Shown here piece by piece: positions 8,862 to 15,725 of a stretch of 21,990 nt of DNA. The position numbers and the translations under genes are program-made. The stretch's first letter is position 1, and every line of letters starts with the position of its first letter. Source of the stretch: Candidatus Faecivivens stercoripullorum (lineage in GTDB: Bacteria > Bacillota > Clostridia > Oscillospirales > Ruminococcaceae); contig DVLW01000251.1 of the NCBI GenBank assembly GCA_018715285.1, positions 1-21,990 on the forward strand. The letters run 5' to 3'. Under the pieces are notes generated by a model. The model was given only the letters and a program-made list of their open reading frames with translations, was not told the DNA's origin and ran no database searches.

Positions 8862-9635
8862 GTGCAGCGGATACTTGGATATATGCGCAAGGCAATTCAG
8901 GAATTTGATCTGATTTCAGACGGGGACCGGATTGCTGTTGGTGTTTCGGGCGGAAAGGATTCGGTTGTTCTGCTGGTCGGGCTTGCCCGGCTGCAGCGGT
9001 TTATCGGCATTGACTTTTCGATTGTCGGGATTACCCTTGACCCGCAGTTCGGCGGCGTCCCGGGTAATTATGAGGAAGTCGAAAAGCTGTGCGCGGAACT
9101 GGGAATCGAGTACCATATCCTGCCGACCGAGATCGGACAGATCGTTTTTGATGTACGCAAAGAGCCAAACCCGTGCAGCCTCTGTGCACGGATGCGCCGC
9201 GGTGCGTTGCATGATGCGGCAAAAAAGTTTGGATGCAATAAGCTGGCGCTCGGGCATCATTATGACGATGTTGTCGAAACTTTTGTCATGAACCTGTTTA
9301 ATGAAGGCCGTCTGGGGTGTTTTGCACCCAAGACCTGGCTTTCGAGAAAGGAACTGTGGATGATTCGCCCGCTGGTGTTCGCGCCTGAGGCGGATATCCG
9401 CCGCGCGGCGGCACGGTGTGAACTGCCGATTGTCAAAAGCCGCTGTCCGGCGGATGGGCATACATCCCGTGAGGATATCAAAAACTTTCTTGCCCAGAAG
9501 GAGCGGGAAAGCAATGGATTCAAATACCGGCTGTTTGGTGCACTGCGCCGCAGTGGATTGGATGGCTGGGGATACCCTGAAACGGATGTCTCTCATCGCA
9601 GGTCAAAACAGAACCTGCCGGATACAGAGGAATAA
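8862..9635 (+). CDS. ttcA: TtcA-like tRNA 2-thiocytidine biosynthesis protein (PP-loop ATPase)
   Basis: PP-loop ATP pyrophosphatase, 257 aa, proposed to thiolate cytidine 32 of tRNA. The PP-loop SGGKDS is at residues 29-34. The TtcA-type cysteines are present: C105 and C108 in NPCSLCARMRRG and C195 in SRCPADG, the arrangement that binds a [4Fe-4S] cluster in TtcA. GHHYDDVVET is the conserved adenylate-side motif. The frame is open back into the upstream gene; the GTG at 8862 is chosen because it follows the previous stop by 4 bp with GGAG (8847-8850) upstream and gives the normal family N-terminus. A later ATG at 8883 is an alternative. A 9-bp inverted repeat spans its stop codon (9615-9643). 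TtcA is favoured over TilS because of the three cysteines and lack of a C-terminal TilS domain. Confidence 0.82.
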   Translation: MQRILGYMRKAIQEFDLISDGDRIAVGVSGGKDSVVLLVGLARLQRFIGIDFSIVGITLDPQFGGVPGNYEEVEKLCAELGIEYHILPTEIGQIVFDVRKEPNPCSLCARMRRGALHDAAKKFGCNKLALGHHYDDVVETFVMNLFNEGRLGCFAPKTWLSRKELWMIRPLVFAPEADIRRAAARCELPIVKSRCPADGHTSREDIKNFLAQKERESNGFKYRLFGALRRSGLDGWGYPETDVSHRRSKQNLPDTEE

Positions 9636-9643
9636 TCCGGCAG
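9615..9643 (+). repeat. Inverted repeat spanning the ttcA stop codon
   Basis: Perfect 9-bp arms CTGCCGGAT (9615-9623) and ATCCGGCAG (9635-9643) around an 11-nt loop that includes the TAA stop. No T tract follows, so it is not a convincing intrinsic terminator. It could stabilise or mark the mRNA end, or attenuate readthrough into the small downstream gene. Confidence 0.5.
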
Positions 9644-9674
9644 TCAGCAGCAGAGCGTGAAAGGATGTGTAGTT

Positions 9675-9851
9675 GTGAATTTGTTTGATCGTTATGAAAT
9701 GCGTGAAAAAATGGAAACCCGTTCTTTTGTGACGCTGGTTTTAGGAATTATGACGCTGCTCAGTGCGGCAGCTTATCTGGTCTACCGCTACTCCAGCGAA
9801 CACGCTTACCGTGAAAAATGGAAAGATTATGACGACTGCGGCATGATCTAA
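9675..9851 (+). CDS. Small single-pass membrane protein (58 aa), unknown function
   Basis: Short hypothetical protein not recognised as any named family. It starts at the GTG at 9675, 9 nt after AAAGGA (9660-9665); the frame is open a little further upstream but without an SD. The first 17 residues are charged (MNLFDRYEMREKMETRS). One hydrophobic helix follows, roughly residues 18-37 (FVTLVLGIMTLLSAAAYLVY), and then a charged tail with a single Cys (KWKDYDDCGMI). This reads as a bitopic inner-membrane protein. It lies 39 bp after ttcA and may be cotranscribed. The stop overlaps the first base of a strong hairpin (9851-9867). Coding status rests on the SD, the clear TM segment and the tight fit between neighbours. 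Confidence 0.6.
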   Translation: MNLFDRYEMREKMETRSFVTLVLGIMTLLSAAAYLVYRYSSEHAYREKWKDYDDCGMI

Positions 9852-9966
9852 GCCCGGTGTCCGGGCTGACAGTTCGCGATGATCGCCCGCGTGCCGACGG
9901 GCTCGGTTGTGAGAAAACAACCTGGGCGAACGCGCCAGGTGGCGTGTTGTCACGGACTTATTCGTG
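9851..9966 (+). ncRNA. Hairpin-rich segment, possible structured RNA (unassigned)
   Basis: GC-rich intergenic block packed with inverted repeats. AGCCCGG/CCGGGCT is at 9851-9867. A nested long hairpin has arms TGACA (9867-9871)/TGTCA (9948-9952), CGCG (9875-9878)/CGCG (9931-9934), TCGCCC (9883-9888)/GGGCGA (9924-9929) and GGTTGT (9905-9910)/ACAACC (9917-9922) around the loop GAGAAA. Alternative local stems are GCCCG/CGGGC (9885-9902), CGCC/GGCG (9933-9944) and CACG/CGTG (9951-9966). The sequence does not match SRP, 6S, tmRNA, RNase P or any riboswitch known to me. The strand is uncertain; plus is preferred because it follows the plus-strand small gene. It could instead be mRNA 3'-end structure. 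Confidence 0.35.
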
Positions 9967-9989
9967 CGAAAATAAATAGTAAATTCTAC

Positions 9990-10026
9990 AAAAAATGCCA
10001 GCCCGTGCTGTAAAGCGCGGGCTGGC
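9990..10026 (-). terminator. Intrinsic terminator of the small membrane protein gene
   Basis: Strong 11-bp stem, arms 9997-10007 (GCCAGCCCGTG) and 10016-10026, 8-nt loop. On the minus strand the stem is followed by ATTTTTT (complement of 9990-9996). On the plus strand no T run follows, so it serves the minus-strand gene ending at 10086. Confidence 0.85.
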
Positions 10027-10085
10027 TGCTGTTATGCATAAAAAGCAATACTGGATAAATACAATGCGGCACGCCGATTGTACGG

Positions 10086-10382
10086 TCAGCGAATCAGCGT
10101 GACAATGCTCAGAATCGGAAGCGGACGGTCATCCTGTTTCACTGCGCTGAGGATACCCATGACCATCAGCACGATACACAGAATGTACAGGATTCCTCCA
10201 ATGATATCCAGAATCGGGATGTGCGCAAGAATACTGGCTGCTGTCCAGATAATAAAGAGGTTTAACCCCTGATTGACATGTCTTTTGATAACCGGGTCAT
10301 TGCCGCCGGAAACCAGCCCGACCAGCCATAAAATCCAGATATAGGCCAGGACTGAGTAAAGCACTCTGTTTTGTGAAGCCAT
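10086..10382 (-). CDS. Small multi-pass membrane protein (DUF4870-like), 98 aa
   Basis: Polytopic membrane protein with about three hydrophobic stretches: VLYSVLAYIWILWLVGLV (residues 7-24), NLFIIWTAASILAHIPILDI (about 41-60) and GGILYILCIVLMVMGILSAV (about 62-81). The pattern of a first helix, a loop with RHVNQGLNLF and two closely spaced helices resembles DUF4870-type small membrane proteins; this is a weak assignment from pattern memory. Function unknown. The start is the ATG at 10382, 10 nt after AGAAAGGA (10393-10400). An upstream ATG in the leader is out of frame. Its promoter lies at 10437-10465 and a strong terminator at 9990-10026, so it is monocistronic. Confidence 0.75.
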   Translation of the reverse strand: MASQNRVLYSVLAYIWILWLVGLVSGGNDPVIKRHVNQGLNLFIIWTAASILAHIPILDIIGGILYILCIVLMVMGILSAVKQDDRPLPILSIVTLIR

Positions 10383-10436
10383 AAATGTCCATTCCTTTCT
10401 GATGGTGAAAATTGCGCCGAGATCGGTTTATATTAT

Positions 10437-10465
10437 ATGATAACATGATCTGAATGCTTTGACAA
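10437..10465 (-). promoter_or_regulatory. Sigma-A promoter of the small membrane protein
   Basis: On the minus strand, TTGTCA (10460-10465), 17-bp spacer and TATCAT (10437-10442). It precedes the ATG at 10382 by about 50 nt of leader. The flanking DNA is AT-rich. Confidence 0.65.
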
Positions 10466-10577
10466 GAGATTTTTGGTAAATTTTTCGACAGACGATGATA
10501 GAATATAAACCTATCTATTTGGTAGGGTATACAAAATTCGCGGAATTCTGACCCTGAAAATGATGCCATTTATCGGC

Positions 10578-10606
10578 TTGACAGTCATGCCAATTCGTGA
10601 TATCCT
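10578..10606 (+). promoter_or_regulatory. Promoter of the pflA-pflB operon
   Basis: Perfect TTGACA (10578-10583), 17-bp spacer and TATCCT (10601-10606), with a TG at 10598-10599 giving an extended -10. Transcription would begin around 10613, immediately before the riboswitch P1 stem. Between this and the divergent promoter (10466-10577) only a short dyad AATTC-GCG-GAATT (10536-10548) is visible. Confidence 0.75.
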
Positions 10607-10612
10607 TTAGGT

Positions 10613-10714
10613 ACTGGATCATATGACTGACGGAAGTGGAGTATAAACCACAGGGAGTATGATCGTCAAGGCCGACCGTCTGGGCATCTGCTGTCCTCCC
10701 GGTCGGCCTTTTTT
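10613..10714 (+). promoter_or_regulatory. ZTP/ZMP riboswitch (pfl motif) upstream of pflA-pflB
   Basis: The leader matches the pfl/ZTP riboswitch architecture. P1 is GATCATA (10617-10623)/TATGATC (10658-10664). P2 is GTGG (10636-10639)/CCAC (10648-10651), followed by the conserved AGGGAG (10652-10657). After a short linker comes the hallmark CCGTCTGGGCA (10676-10686). GACGG (10629-10633) can pair with CCGTC (10676-10680) as the long-range pseudoknot. An intrinsic terminator (10670-10714) shares bases 10676-10678 with that pseudoknot, so ligand-stabilised folding should prevent termination: a genetic ON switch. ZTP/ZMP accumulates when 10-formyl-THF is short, and pfl operons are a known target class because they make formate. 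Assignment is from consensus recall, not a covariance search. Confidence 0.88.
10670..10714 (+). terminator. Riboswitch-controlled intrinsic terminator
   Basis: Perfect 9-bp stem GGCCGACCG (10670-10678)/CGGTCGGCC (10700-10708) followed directly by six T (10709-10714), 27 nt before the pflA start. The left arm overlaps the conserved ZTP aptamer segment, which gives the on/off competition. Confidence 0.88.
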
Positions 10715-10740
10715 GGAGCGCCGGAGGTTACTGGCAGATT

Positions 10741-11499
10741 GTGTTTTCTCTTGATGAAAGGGTGAGACATGAATTGGACGGATATCTTCATTCGATTGAA
10801 TCGATGGGACTGGTAGACGGCCCGGGAGTGCGTTCGGTGGTTTTTCTTTCCGGATGCCTGCTGAGGTGCCGGTACTGCCATAATCCCGACACCTGGAAAG
10901 AGGGGACGGGTACCCGGATTTCTCCTCAGAAGCTGGTCGATAAACTGCGCCGGTTTATGCCCTATTACCGTTCGGGCGGCGGCGTAACCTTTTCGGGCGG
11001 CGAACCGCTGTTGCAGCCGGAATTCCTCGGTGAAGCGCTGATGCTTGTACGTCAGGCCGGGATTCATACCTGTATCGATACGTCAGGCGTCGGCCGGGCG
11101 GACGATGAACAGTACCGTAAGATTCTTGCCAAAACTTCGCTGATTTTGTATGATGTCAAGCATTATCTGCCGGATGAATATCAGAAGCTCACCGGTATGC
11201 CGATGGATGAAACGATGCGTTTTCTTCGGATTGCGCAAGAGATGAAAGTCCCGATGTGGATACGTCATGTAGTCGTTCCCGGGCTGACGGACGGTGAGGA
11301 ACATCTCGCCGGTCTGCGGAAATTTGTGGATGGGCTGTCCGGTGTGGAACGGGTGGAACTGCTGCCGTATCACCGGCTCGGCGTTCATAAGTATGAAACC
11401 ATGAAGCTGCCCTATACCCTTGCCGATACGCCGGTGATGAATCCGGATGTGTGTGCTGGGCTTCAGAAAAAGTATTTTGCGGAATATACCGCTAAATAA
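10741..11499 (+). CDS. pflA: Pyruvate formate-lyase-activating enzyme (radical SAM)
   Basis: Radical SAM glycyl-radical activase, 252 aa; it uses S-adenosylmethionine and a [4Fe-4S] cluster to abstract hydrogen from the PflB glycine. The cluster motif CxxxCxxC is at C39, C43 and C46 (SGCLLRCRYC), preceded by ESMGLVDGPGVRSVVFL, the conserved PflA N-terminus. GGGVTFSGGEPLLQPEF carries the SAM-binding GGE motif. Later blocks (SLILYDVKHY, MWIRHVVVPGLTD, VELLPYHRLGVHKY) are classic PflA. The GTG start at 10741 is the only in-frame codon near GGAGG (10723-10727); the 13-nt spacing is long. It precedes pflB by 36 bp, both under the ZTP riboswitch; activase before lyase is the reverse of the E. coli order. 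Confidence 0.95.
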   Translation: MFSLDERVRHELDGYLHSIESMGLVDGPGVRSVVFLSGCLLRCRYCHNPDTWKEGTGTRISPQKLVDKLRRFMPYYRSGGGVTFSGGEPLLQPEFLGEALMLVRQAGIHTCIDTSGVGRADDEQYRKILAKTSLILYDVKHYLPDEYQKLTGMPMDETMRFLRIAQEMKVPMWIRHVVVPGLTDGEEHLAGLRKFVDGLSGVERVELLPYHRLGVHKYETMKLPYTLADTPVMNPDVCAGLQKKYFAEYTAK

Positions 11500-11535
11500 C
11501 CGATGTAAACCATGTGACCTTGAAAGGATGGATAT

Positions 11536-13785
11536 ATGATGGATAAGAACGTATTGAAAAATACCGCCTGGAAGGATTTTGAACCCGGTGTCTGGATGGA
11601 CGAGGTCAATGTCCGCAGCTTTATCCAGAAAAACTATACCCTTTATGAAGGAGATGACTCCTTCCTTGCCGGTGTCAGCGAAAAGACCGCTAAGGTCTGG
11701 GAAAAATGCCATGAGCTGATTGTTGAGGAAATCAAAAAGGGTATTATCGACGTGGAAACCGATATCATTTCTGGTATCGATAATTTCGCACCCGGATATA
11801 TCGATAAGGACAATGAGGTAATCGTCGGCTTGCAGACTGATGCACCGCTTAAAAGAATCGTCAATCTTTACGGTGGTCTGCGGATGGCTCAGTCCAGCCT
11901 GAAACAGTATGGTTATACCCTGAATCCTGATATCGAAAAGAAATTCCATGAGTACCGCAAGACCCACAATGAGGGCGTATTTGATGCTTATCCTGAACGG
12001 GTACGCGCAGCCCGTCATGCAGGTTTGCTGACCGGTCTGCCGGATGCTTACGGACGCGGCCGTATCATCGGTGACTACCGCCGTGTCGCACTCTATGGCG
12101 TAGATTTCTTGCAGGAGCAGAAAAAGGAAGACCTGCGTCAGCTGGATGGCCCGATGACCGAAGAACTCATCCGTCTGCGTGAAGAGGTCAGCGAACAGAT
12201 TCGTGCATTGGACAAGATGAAATCGATGGCTGCACGTTACGGCGTGGATATCTCTGCTCCGGCTGAGAACGCACAGCAGGCAGTGCAGTACCTGTATATG
12301 GCATACCTTGCCGGTATCAAGGAAAACAATGGCGCTGCAACTTCTCTTGGCCGCACCTCTACCTTCCTGGATATCTATATCCAGCGTGATCTGGAAAACG
12401 GTACCCTGACTGAAGAAGGCGCACAGGAACTGATTGACCAGTTTATCATCAAACTGCGTCTGGTCCGTCACCTGCGTACCCCTGAATATAACGAGCTGTT
12501 CGGCGGCGACCCGACCTGGGTTACCGAGTCGATTGGCGGCGTTGGTATCAATGGTAAACCGCTGGTTACCAAGAACTCTTACCGTTATCTGCATACCCTT
12601 ACCAATCTCGGCACCGCTCCTGAACCCAACCTGACCGTTCTCTGGAGCGAAAAGCTGCCCGAAAACTTCAAACGCTACTGCGCAAAGATGTCAATTGCAA
12701 CCGACTCGATTCAGTACGAGAATGACGATGTGATGCGTCCGATCTATGGCGATGATTATGCAATCGCATGCTGTGTATCGGCAATGACCGTCGGCAAACA
12801 GATGCAGTTCTTTGGTGCACGTGCGAATATGGCAAAATCGCTGCTGTACGCCATCAATGGCGGTGTGGACGAGCTGAAAGGTACCAAAGTTGTTCCCGGT
12901 ATCGAGCCGATCACCGATGAGGTGCTGGACTTTGACAAGGTTATGGCCAACTATAAGAAGGTACTTTCTTACGTTGCCGGACTGTATGTTGACGCTGTCA
13001 ACATCATCCACTTTATGCACGATAAATATGCTTATGAAGCGTCCCAGATGGCGCTGCATGATACCCATGTCGAGCGTCTGATGGCGTTTGGTATGGCTGG
13101 ACTTTCGGTTGCAGCCGACTCGCTGTCCGCAATCAAGTTTGCTAAGGTCAAACCGATTCGCAACCATGCTGGTATCGCAGTTGACTTTACCGTCAAGGGC
13201 GATTTCCCGAAATACGGTAATGATGATGACCGTGTAGACGATCTGGCAGTCGAGGCTGTTACCTACTTCTCGAATGAGCTGAAAAAGCATCCGCTTTATC
13301 GCAATGCAAAACATACCCTGTCTGCACTGACCATCACTTCCAACGTCATGTACGGCAAAAAGACCGGCCCGACTCCTGACGGACGCAAAGTCGGCGAACC
13401 GCTGGCACCCGGTGCCAACCCGATGCATGGCCGGGATGAAAACGGTGCGCTTGCATCCCTCAACTCGGTTGCAAAGATTCCTTACCGTAATGTCTGCCAG
13501 GACGGTGTCTCCAACACCTTCTCGATTGTCCCGAACGCTCTTGGCAAGACCGAAACCGAACGTGAAAACAATCTGGTCACCATTCTGGACGGCTATTTTG
13601 CACAGGGTGCACATCACCTGAATGTCAACGTCCTCAACCGTCAGCTGCTGATTGACGCGATGGAGCATCCTGAGCAGTATCCGACTCTGACTATCCGTGT
13701 CTCCGGTTACGCGGTCAACTTCAACCGTCTCTCCCGTGAGCAGCAGCTGGAAGTCATCAGCCGTACTTTCCACGAGAGCATCTGA
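11536..13785 (+). CDS. pflB: Formate C-acetyltransferase (pyruvate formate-lyase)
   Basis: Glycyl radical enzyme that converts pyruvate and CoA to acetyl-CoA and formate under anaerobiosis. 749 aa, the normal length. The adjacent catalytic cysteines are C412-C413 in YAIACCVSAM, and the radical glycine is G724 in RVSGYAVNF, 25 residues from the C-terminus. Other strongly conserved blocks are GRTSTFLDIYIQRDL, NLTVLWSEKLP and GKKTGPTPDGRK. The start is the ATG at 11536 after AAAGGATGG; the next codon is also ATG. Codon choice in this gene is more biased to C-ending codons (GGT/GGC, ACC, CGT) than its neighbours, suggesting high expression. It follows pflA and is followed 13 bp later by a small unknown gene. 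Confidence 0.98.
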   Translation: MMDKNVLKNTAWKDFEPGVWMDEVNVRSFIQKNYTLYEGDDSFLAGVSEKTAKVWEKCHELIVEEIKKGIIDVETDIISGIDNFAPGYIDKDNEVIVGLQTDAPLKRIVNLYGGLRMAQSSLKQYGYTLNPDIEKKFHEYRKTHNEGVFDAYPERVRAARHAGLLTGLPDAYGRGRIIGDYRRVALYGVDFLQEQKKEDLRQLDGPMTEELIRLREEVSEQIRALDKMKSMAARYGVDISAPAENAQQAVQYLYMAYLAGIKENNGAATSLGRTSTFLDIYIQRDLENGTLTEEGAQELIDQFIIKLRLVRHLRTPEYNELFGGDPTWVTESIGGVGINGKPLVTKNSYRYLHTLTNLGTAPEPNLTVLWSEKLPENFKRYCAKMSIATDSIQYENDDVMRPIYGDDYAIACCVSAMTVGKQMQFFGARANMAKSLLYAINGGVDELKGTKVVPGIEPITDEVLDFDKVMANYKKVLSYVAGLYVDAVNIIHFMHDKYAYEASQMALHDTHVERLMAFGMAGLSVAADSLSAIKFAKVKPIRNHAGIAVDFTVKGDFPKYGNDDDRVDDLAVEAVTYFSNELKKHPLYRNAKHTLSALTITSNVMYGKKTGPTPDGRKVGEPLAPGANPMHGRDENGALASLNSVAKIPYRNVCQDGVSNTFSIVPNALGKTETERENNLVTILDGYFAQGAHHLNVNVLNRQLLIDAMEHPEQYPTLTIRVSGYAVNFNRLSREQQLEVISRTFHESI

Positions 13786-13798
13786 TGGAGGGAACCTG

Positions 13799-14122
13799 AT
13801 GGGAAAATATTATCATCGCCAGTGCAGCCGTAAGGTCGCAGAAGGCGGAATGGTCTACTATATTGCGGAATTGCAGCTGCTGATGCCGGACGGGAGTCTC
13901 CACTATCTTTGCGGCAGTTTCCCGGAAGGTGATGAAGCCGGTATCCGCTTCACCGCTGCGAGTGAATCGATGTATGATCTGATGATCGGCAAGGCGGAAG
14001 AGGTGGACGAGGATATCGTCTATTACGCATCCTGGCGCGGAACTGCTGCGCCGGAAGACAGCGGCTATCAGGAAGCTGCCGACTTCCTCTGTCAGATGGT
14101 TGCAGAAAAGAAAAACGGCTGA
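13799..14122 (+). CDS. Hypothetical 107-aa protein cotranscribed with pflB
   Basis: Not recognised as a named family. Starts at the ATG at 13799, 6 nt after GGAGGG (13787-13792), 13 bp downstream of pflB, and ends just before a strong terminator, so it is the last gene of the pfl operon. The protein is soluble-looking with no signal or TM segment. The N-terminus is MGKYYHRQCSRKVAEGGMVY, followed by alternating hydrophobic stretches suggesting beta strands (YYIAELQLLMPDGSLHYLCG), an acidic middle (KAEEVDEDIVYY) and a helical C-terminal end (YQEAADFLCQMVAEKK). Three cysteines occur (C9, C41 and one near the C-terminus). A longer upstream reading of the frame inside pflB lacks an SD. A role linked to formate metabolism is inference from position only. 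Confidence 0.75.
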   Translation: MGKYYHRQCSRKVAEGGMVYYIAELQLLMPDGSLHYLCGSFPEGDEAGIRFTAASESMYDLMIGKAEEVDEDIVYYASWRGTAAPEDSGYQEAADFLCQMVAEKKNG

Positions 14123-14136
14123 TTTGCCCGACATCA

Positions 14137-14173
14137 AAAAACGCTCTCCGTTACAGGTACGGAGAGCGTTTTT
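14137..14173. terminator. Bidirectional intrinsic terminator after the pfl operon
   Basis: Perfect 15-bp arms AAAAACGCTCTCCGT (14137-14151) and ACGGAGAGCGTTTTT (14159-14173) with a 7-nt loop. Runs of T follow the stem on both strands, so it can end the pfl operon and the convergent minus-strand gene. Confidence 0.9.
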
Positions 14174-14198
14174 GTGATTGTTCTACTGCTTGCCCATA

Positions 14199-14702
14199 TT
14201 AAGAAGTTTCCAACTCCCGCAGGTAAGGTTCCACAAAATCGTAGTTTTCATTGATCATCTGGTCAATATCCCCATCTTTTGTGACAAACAGGAGGTGTTC
14301 ACCCGAATCGAGATAGCCCTGCATCACCCAGGAATCAAGGGACAAAGGTGCATAAATGATAAAGTAATTGCGGGTACCTGCATATGTTCCCTTTTGATAA
14401 GCGAATGTGGCATAACCGCCGTTTACGTTTAGTTTGCTGCCGTCTCCGCTCATCGGCTGATAGGAAACCGGTTGTTCACCGTCCATCGTCAGTTCAAAAG
14501 TCCCGAGGAGACGGTCGGTCATCCAGAGAAATTCGAGTTTCACACAGTTTACTTTAATGGATACTTCTTCATTTTCATGCTGCATGCATCTTCCGGACAG
14601 GGTGTAGAAACGGGGAATGGGTAAGGGGAAAAACAATAGGGCAAATATAAGAAGTAGTATGCCAATCAGAACCCTTTTGGTCTTTCGGGAAAGTTTATTC
14701 AA
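14199..14702 (-). CDS. Hypothetical membrane-anchored extracytoplasmic protein
   Basis: Unrecognised protein of 167 aa. A basic N-terminus (MNKLSRKTKR) is followed by one hydrophobic segment (VLIGILLLIFALLFFPLPI, about residues 11-29) that acts as signal anchor or uncleaved signal. The remaining 135 residues are soluble, predicted outside, with many short beta-like stretches and alternating Thr/Tyr/Gly, and two cysteines (in GRCMQH and VNCVKLEF). The start is taken as the TTG at 14702, 8 nt after AGAGAGG; the alternative GTG at 14711 (three codons longer) overlaps that SD and is less likely. It has its own promoter at 14754-14782 and ends at the bidirectional terminator. No function is offered. 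Confidence 0.7.
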   Translation of the reverse strand: MNKLSRKTKRVLIGILLLIFALLFFPLPIPRFYTLSGRCMQHENEEVSIKVNCVKLEFLWMTDRLLGTFELTMDGEQPVSYQPMSGDGSKLNVNGGYATFAYQKGTYAGTRNYFIIYAPLSLDSWVMQGYLDSGEHLLFVTKDGDIDQMINENYDFVEPYLRELETS

Positions 14703-14753
14703 TTGTTTCACCTCTCTTTTTGGAGGAGATAGTATTATCTTTTCTTAATTATC

Positions 14754-14782
14754 ATCATATCATATATAATATAGTTTTTCAA
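14754..14782 (-). promoter_or_regulatory. Sigma-A promoter of the membrane-anchored hypothetical protein
   Basis: On the minus strand, TTGAAA (14777-14782), 17-bp spacer and TATGAT (14754-14759), in very AT-rich DNA, about 45 nt before the start codon. Confidence 0.65.
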
Positions 14783-14820
14783 TAACCGACAGCTGGTGTA
14801 ACATAACCCCAATTGTCAAT

Positions 14821-14863
14821 AAAAAGTCCTGCTGCAAAGCGGAAATTTGCAGCAGGACTTTTT
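14821..14863 (-). terminator. Intrinsic terminator of the DUF3737 gene
   Basis: Perfect 18-bp arms (14821-14838 and 14846-14863, core AAGTCCTGCTGCAAA) with a 7-nt loop. It ends in a T run on the minus strand, 17 bp after the DUF3737 stop. It also has a T run on the plus strand but no plus-strand gene leads into it. Confidence 0.88.
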
Positions 14864-14879
14864 GAGAGGTCAGAATTGG

Positions 14880-15725
14880 TTATTCGCGGGTGCTGATTTC
14901 ACAGTCAGCATCTTTGCGGATATGCTCATCGAGGATGATCTCGCCGATATGGTCGGCAACAATCGAGCCGTGATGCGGGTTTTTAACGCTGATGATTTCG
15001 CCGTTGATGGTAGCGGTGACGTCGCTGTTTTCAAAAGCAAAATCTGCTCCTTCCATCTCACAGTCTTTCAGCACCAGACCTTTGCAGTAGCACAGCGGCT
15101 GGGTGCCGATGATCTTGCAGCGGATGAGGCGCAGGTTTTTGCTGTACCATGCCAGATATTCGCCTTTGATAACCGAATCGTATACGGCAACGTTTTTGGT
15201 ATGCCAGAAAGCATCTTTTGTATCCAGTACTGAGTTGCGGATGACCAGATTTTCGACATACTGGAAGGAGTATTTGCCTTTCAGCCGGAGATTCTCGATC
15301 TCCATATCACGGGTATGCAAAAAGGGGTATTCGCCTTCCAGCGAGCAGTCATTGATGTTGACGCCGCGGCAGTACCATCCAAATTCCGGAGAGACGATTT
15401 CGCATCCGGTCAGGGTCGAACGGTCACATTCACGCAGTGCCTTAATGCCGCCGAGGACACTGTTTTTGATTTTCATATCACTGTCATACCAGAGAGCGGC
15501 GCGGCAGGTATCGGTCATTCGGCTGTCTTCGATTTCACCGCCCTGTACATGCCAGAAGGGATAGCGCAGCAGGAAATTACAGTTTTTTACCCGGATATTT
15601 CCGCACTCCTTCAAAGCCGATTCTCCATCGGCAGGACCCTCAAACCGGCAGTTTACAACCTCCGCATCGTGGATGCCATACAGTGCGCGTTCCTCATCAA
15701 GTGTCAGATTTTCGTATTTTTCCAT
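14880..15725 (-). CDS. DUF3737 family protein (beta-helix-like)
   Basis: DUF3737 protein of 281 aa. Family landmarks are LTLDEERALYGIHDAEVVNC near the N-terminus, FEGPADGESALKEC, FLLRYPFWHVQGG and ALWYDSDMKIKNSVLGGIKA. About ten imperfect repeats of roughly 20 residues alternate an N/D-C or I/L strand with a WYxK/WH step (for example AFWHTKNVAVYDSVIKGEYL and LAWYSKNLRLIRCKIIGT), consistent with a right-handed parallel beta-helix. Biochemical role unknown. The start is the ATG at 15725, 9 nt after AGAAAGGA; another in-frame ATG at 15734 sits directly on the SD. Its promoter (15790-15820) has MerR-family geometry, so expression is probably effector-controlled. No signal peptide, so cytosolic. 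Confidence 0.88.
   Translation of the reverse strand: MEKYENLTLDEERALYGIHDAEVVNCRFEGPADGESALKECGNIRVKNCNFLLRYPFWHVQGGEIEDSRMTDTCRAALWYDSDMKIKNSVLGGIKALRECDRSTLTGCEIVSPEFGWYCRGVNINDCSLEGEYPFLHTRDMEIENLRLKGKYSFQYVENLVIRNSVLDTKDAFWHTKNVAVYDSVIKGEYLAWYSKNLRLIRCKIIGTQPLCYCKGLVLKDCEMEGADFAFENSDVTATINGEIISVKNPHHGSIVADHIGEIILDEHIRKDADCEISTRE

Noticed and set aside
9741..9953. 70-codon minus-strand frame over the small gene and hairpin region
   Set aside because: No SD, Arg/His-rich translation, and it crosses the inverted repeats.
10477..10533. Additional plus-strand promoter (TATACA near 10528)
   Set aside because: No -35 hexamer at a workable distance; the 10578-10606 promoter fits the riboswitch start.
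11083..12594. 503-codon open frame on the minus strand
   Set aside because: Antisense to pflA and pflB; low-complexity translation, no motifs.
12691..13773. 360-codon minus-strand frame opposite pflB
   Set aside because: Shadow of the strongly biased pflB codon usage, with no independent coding signals.
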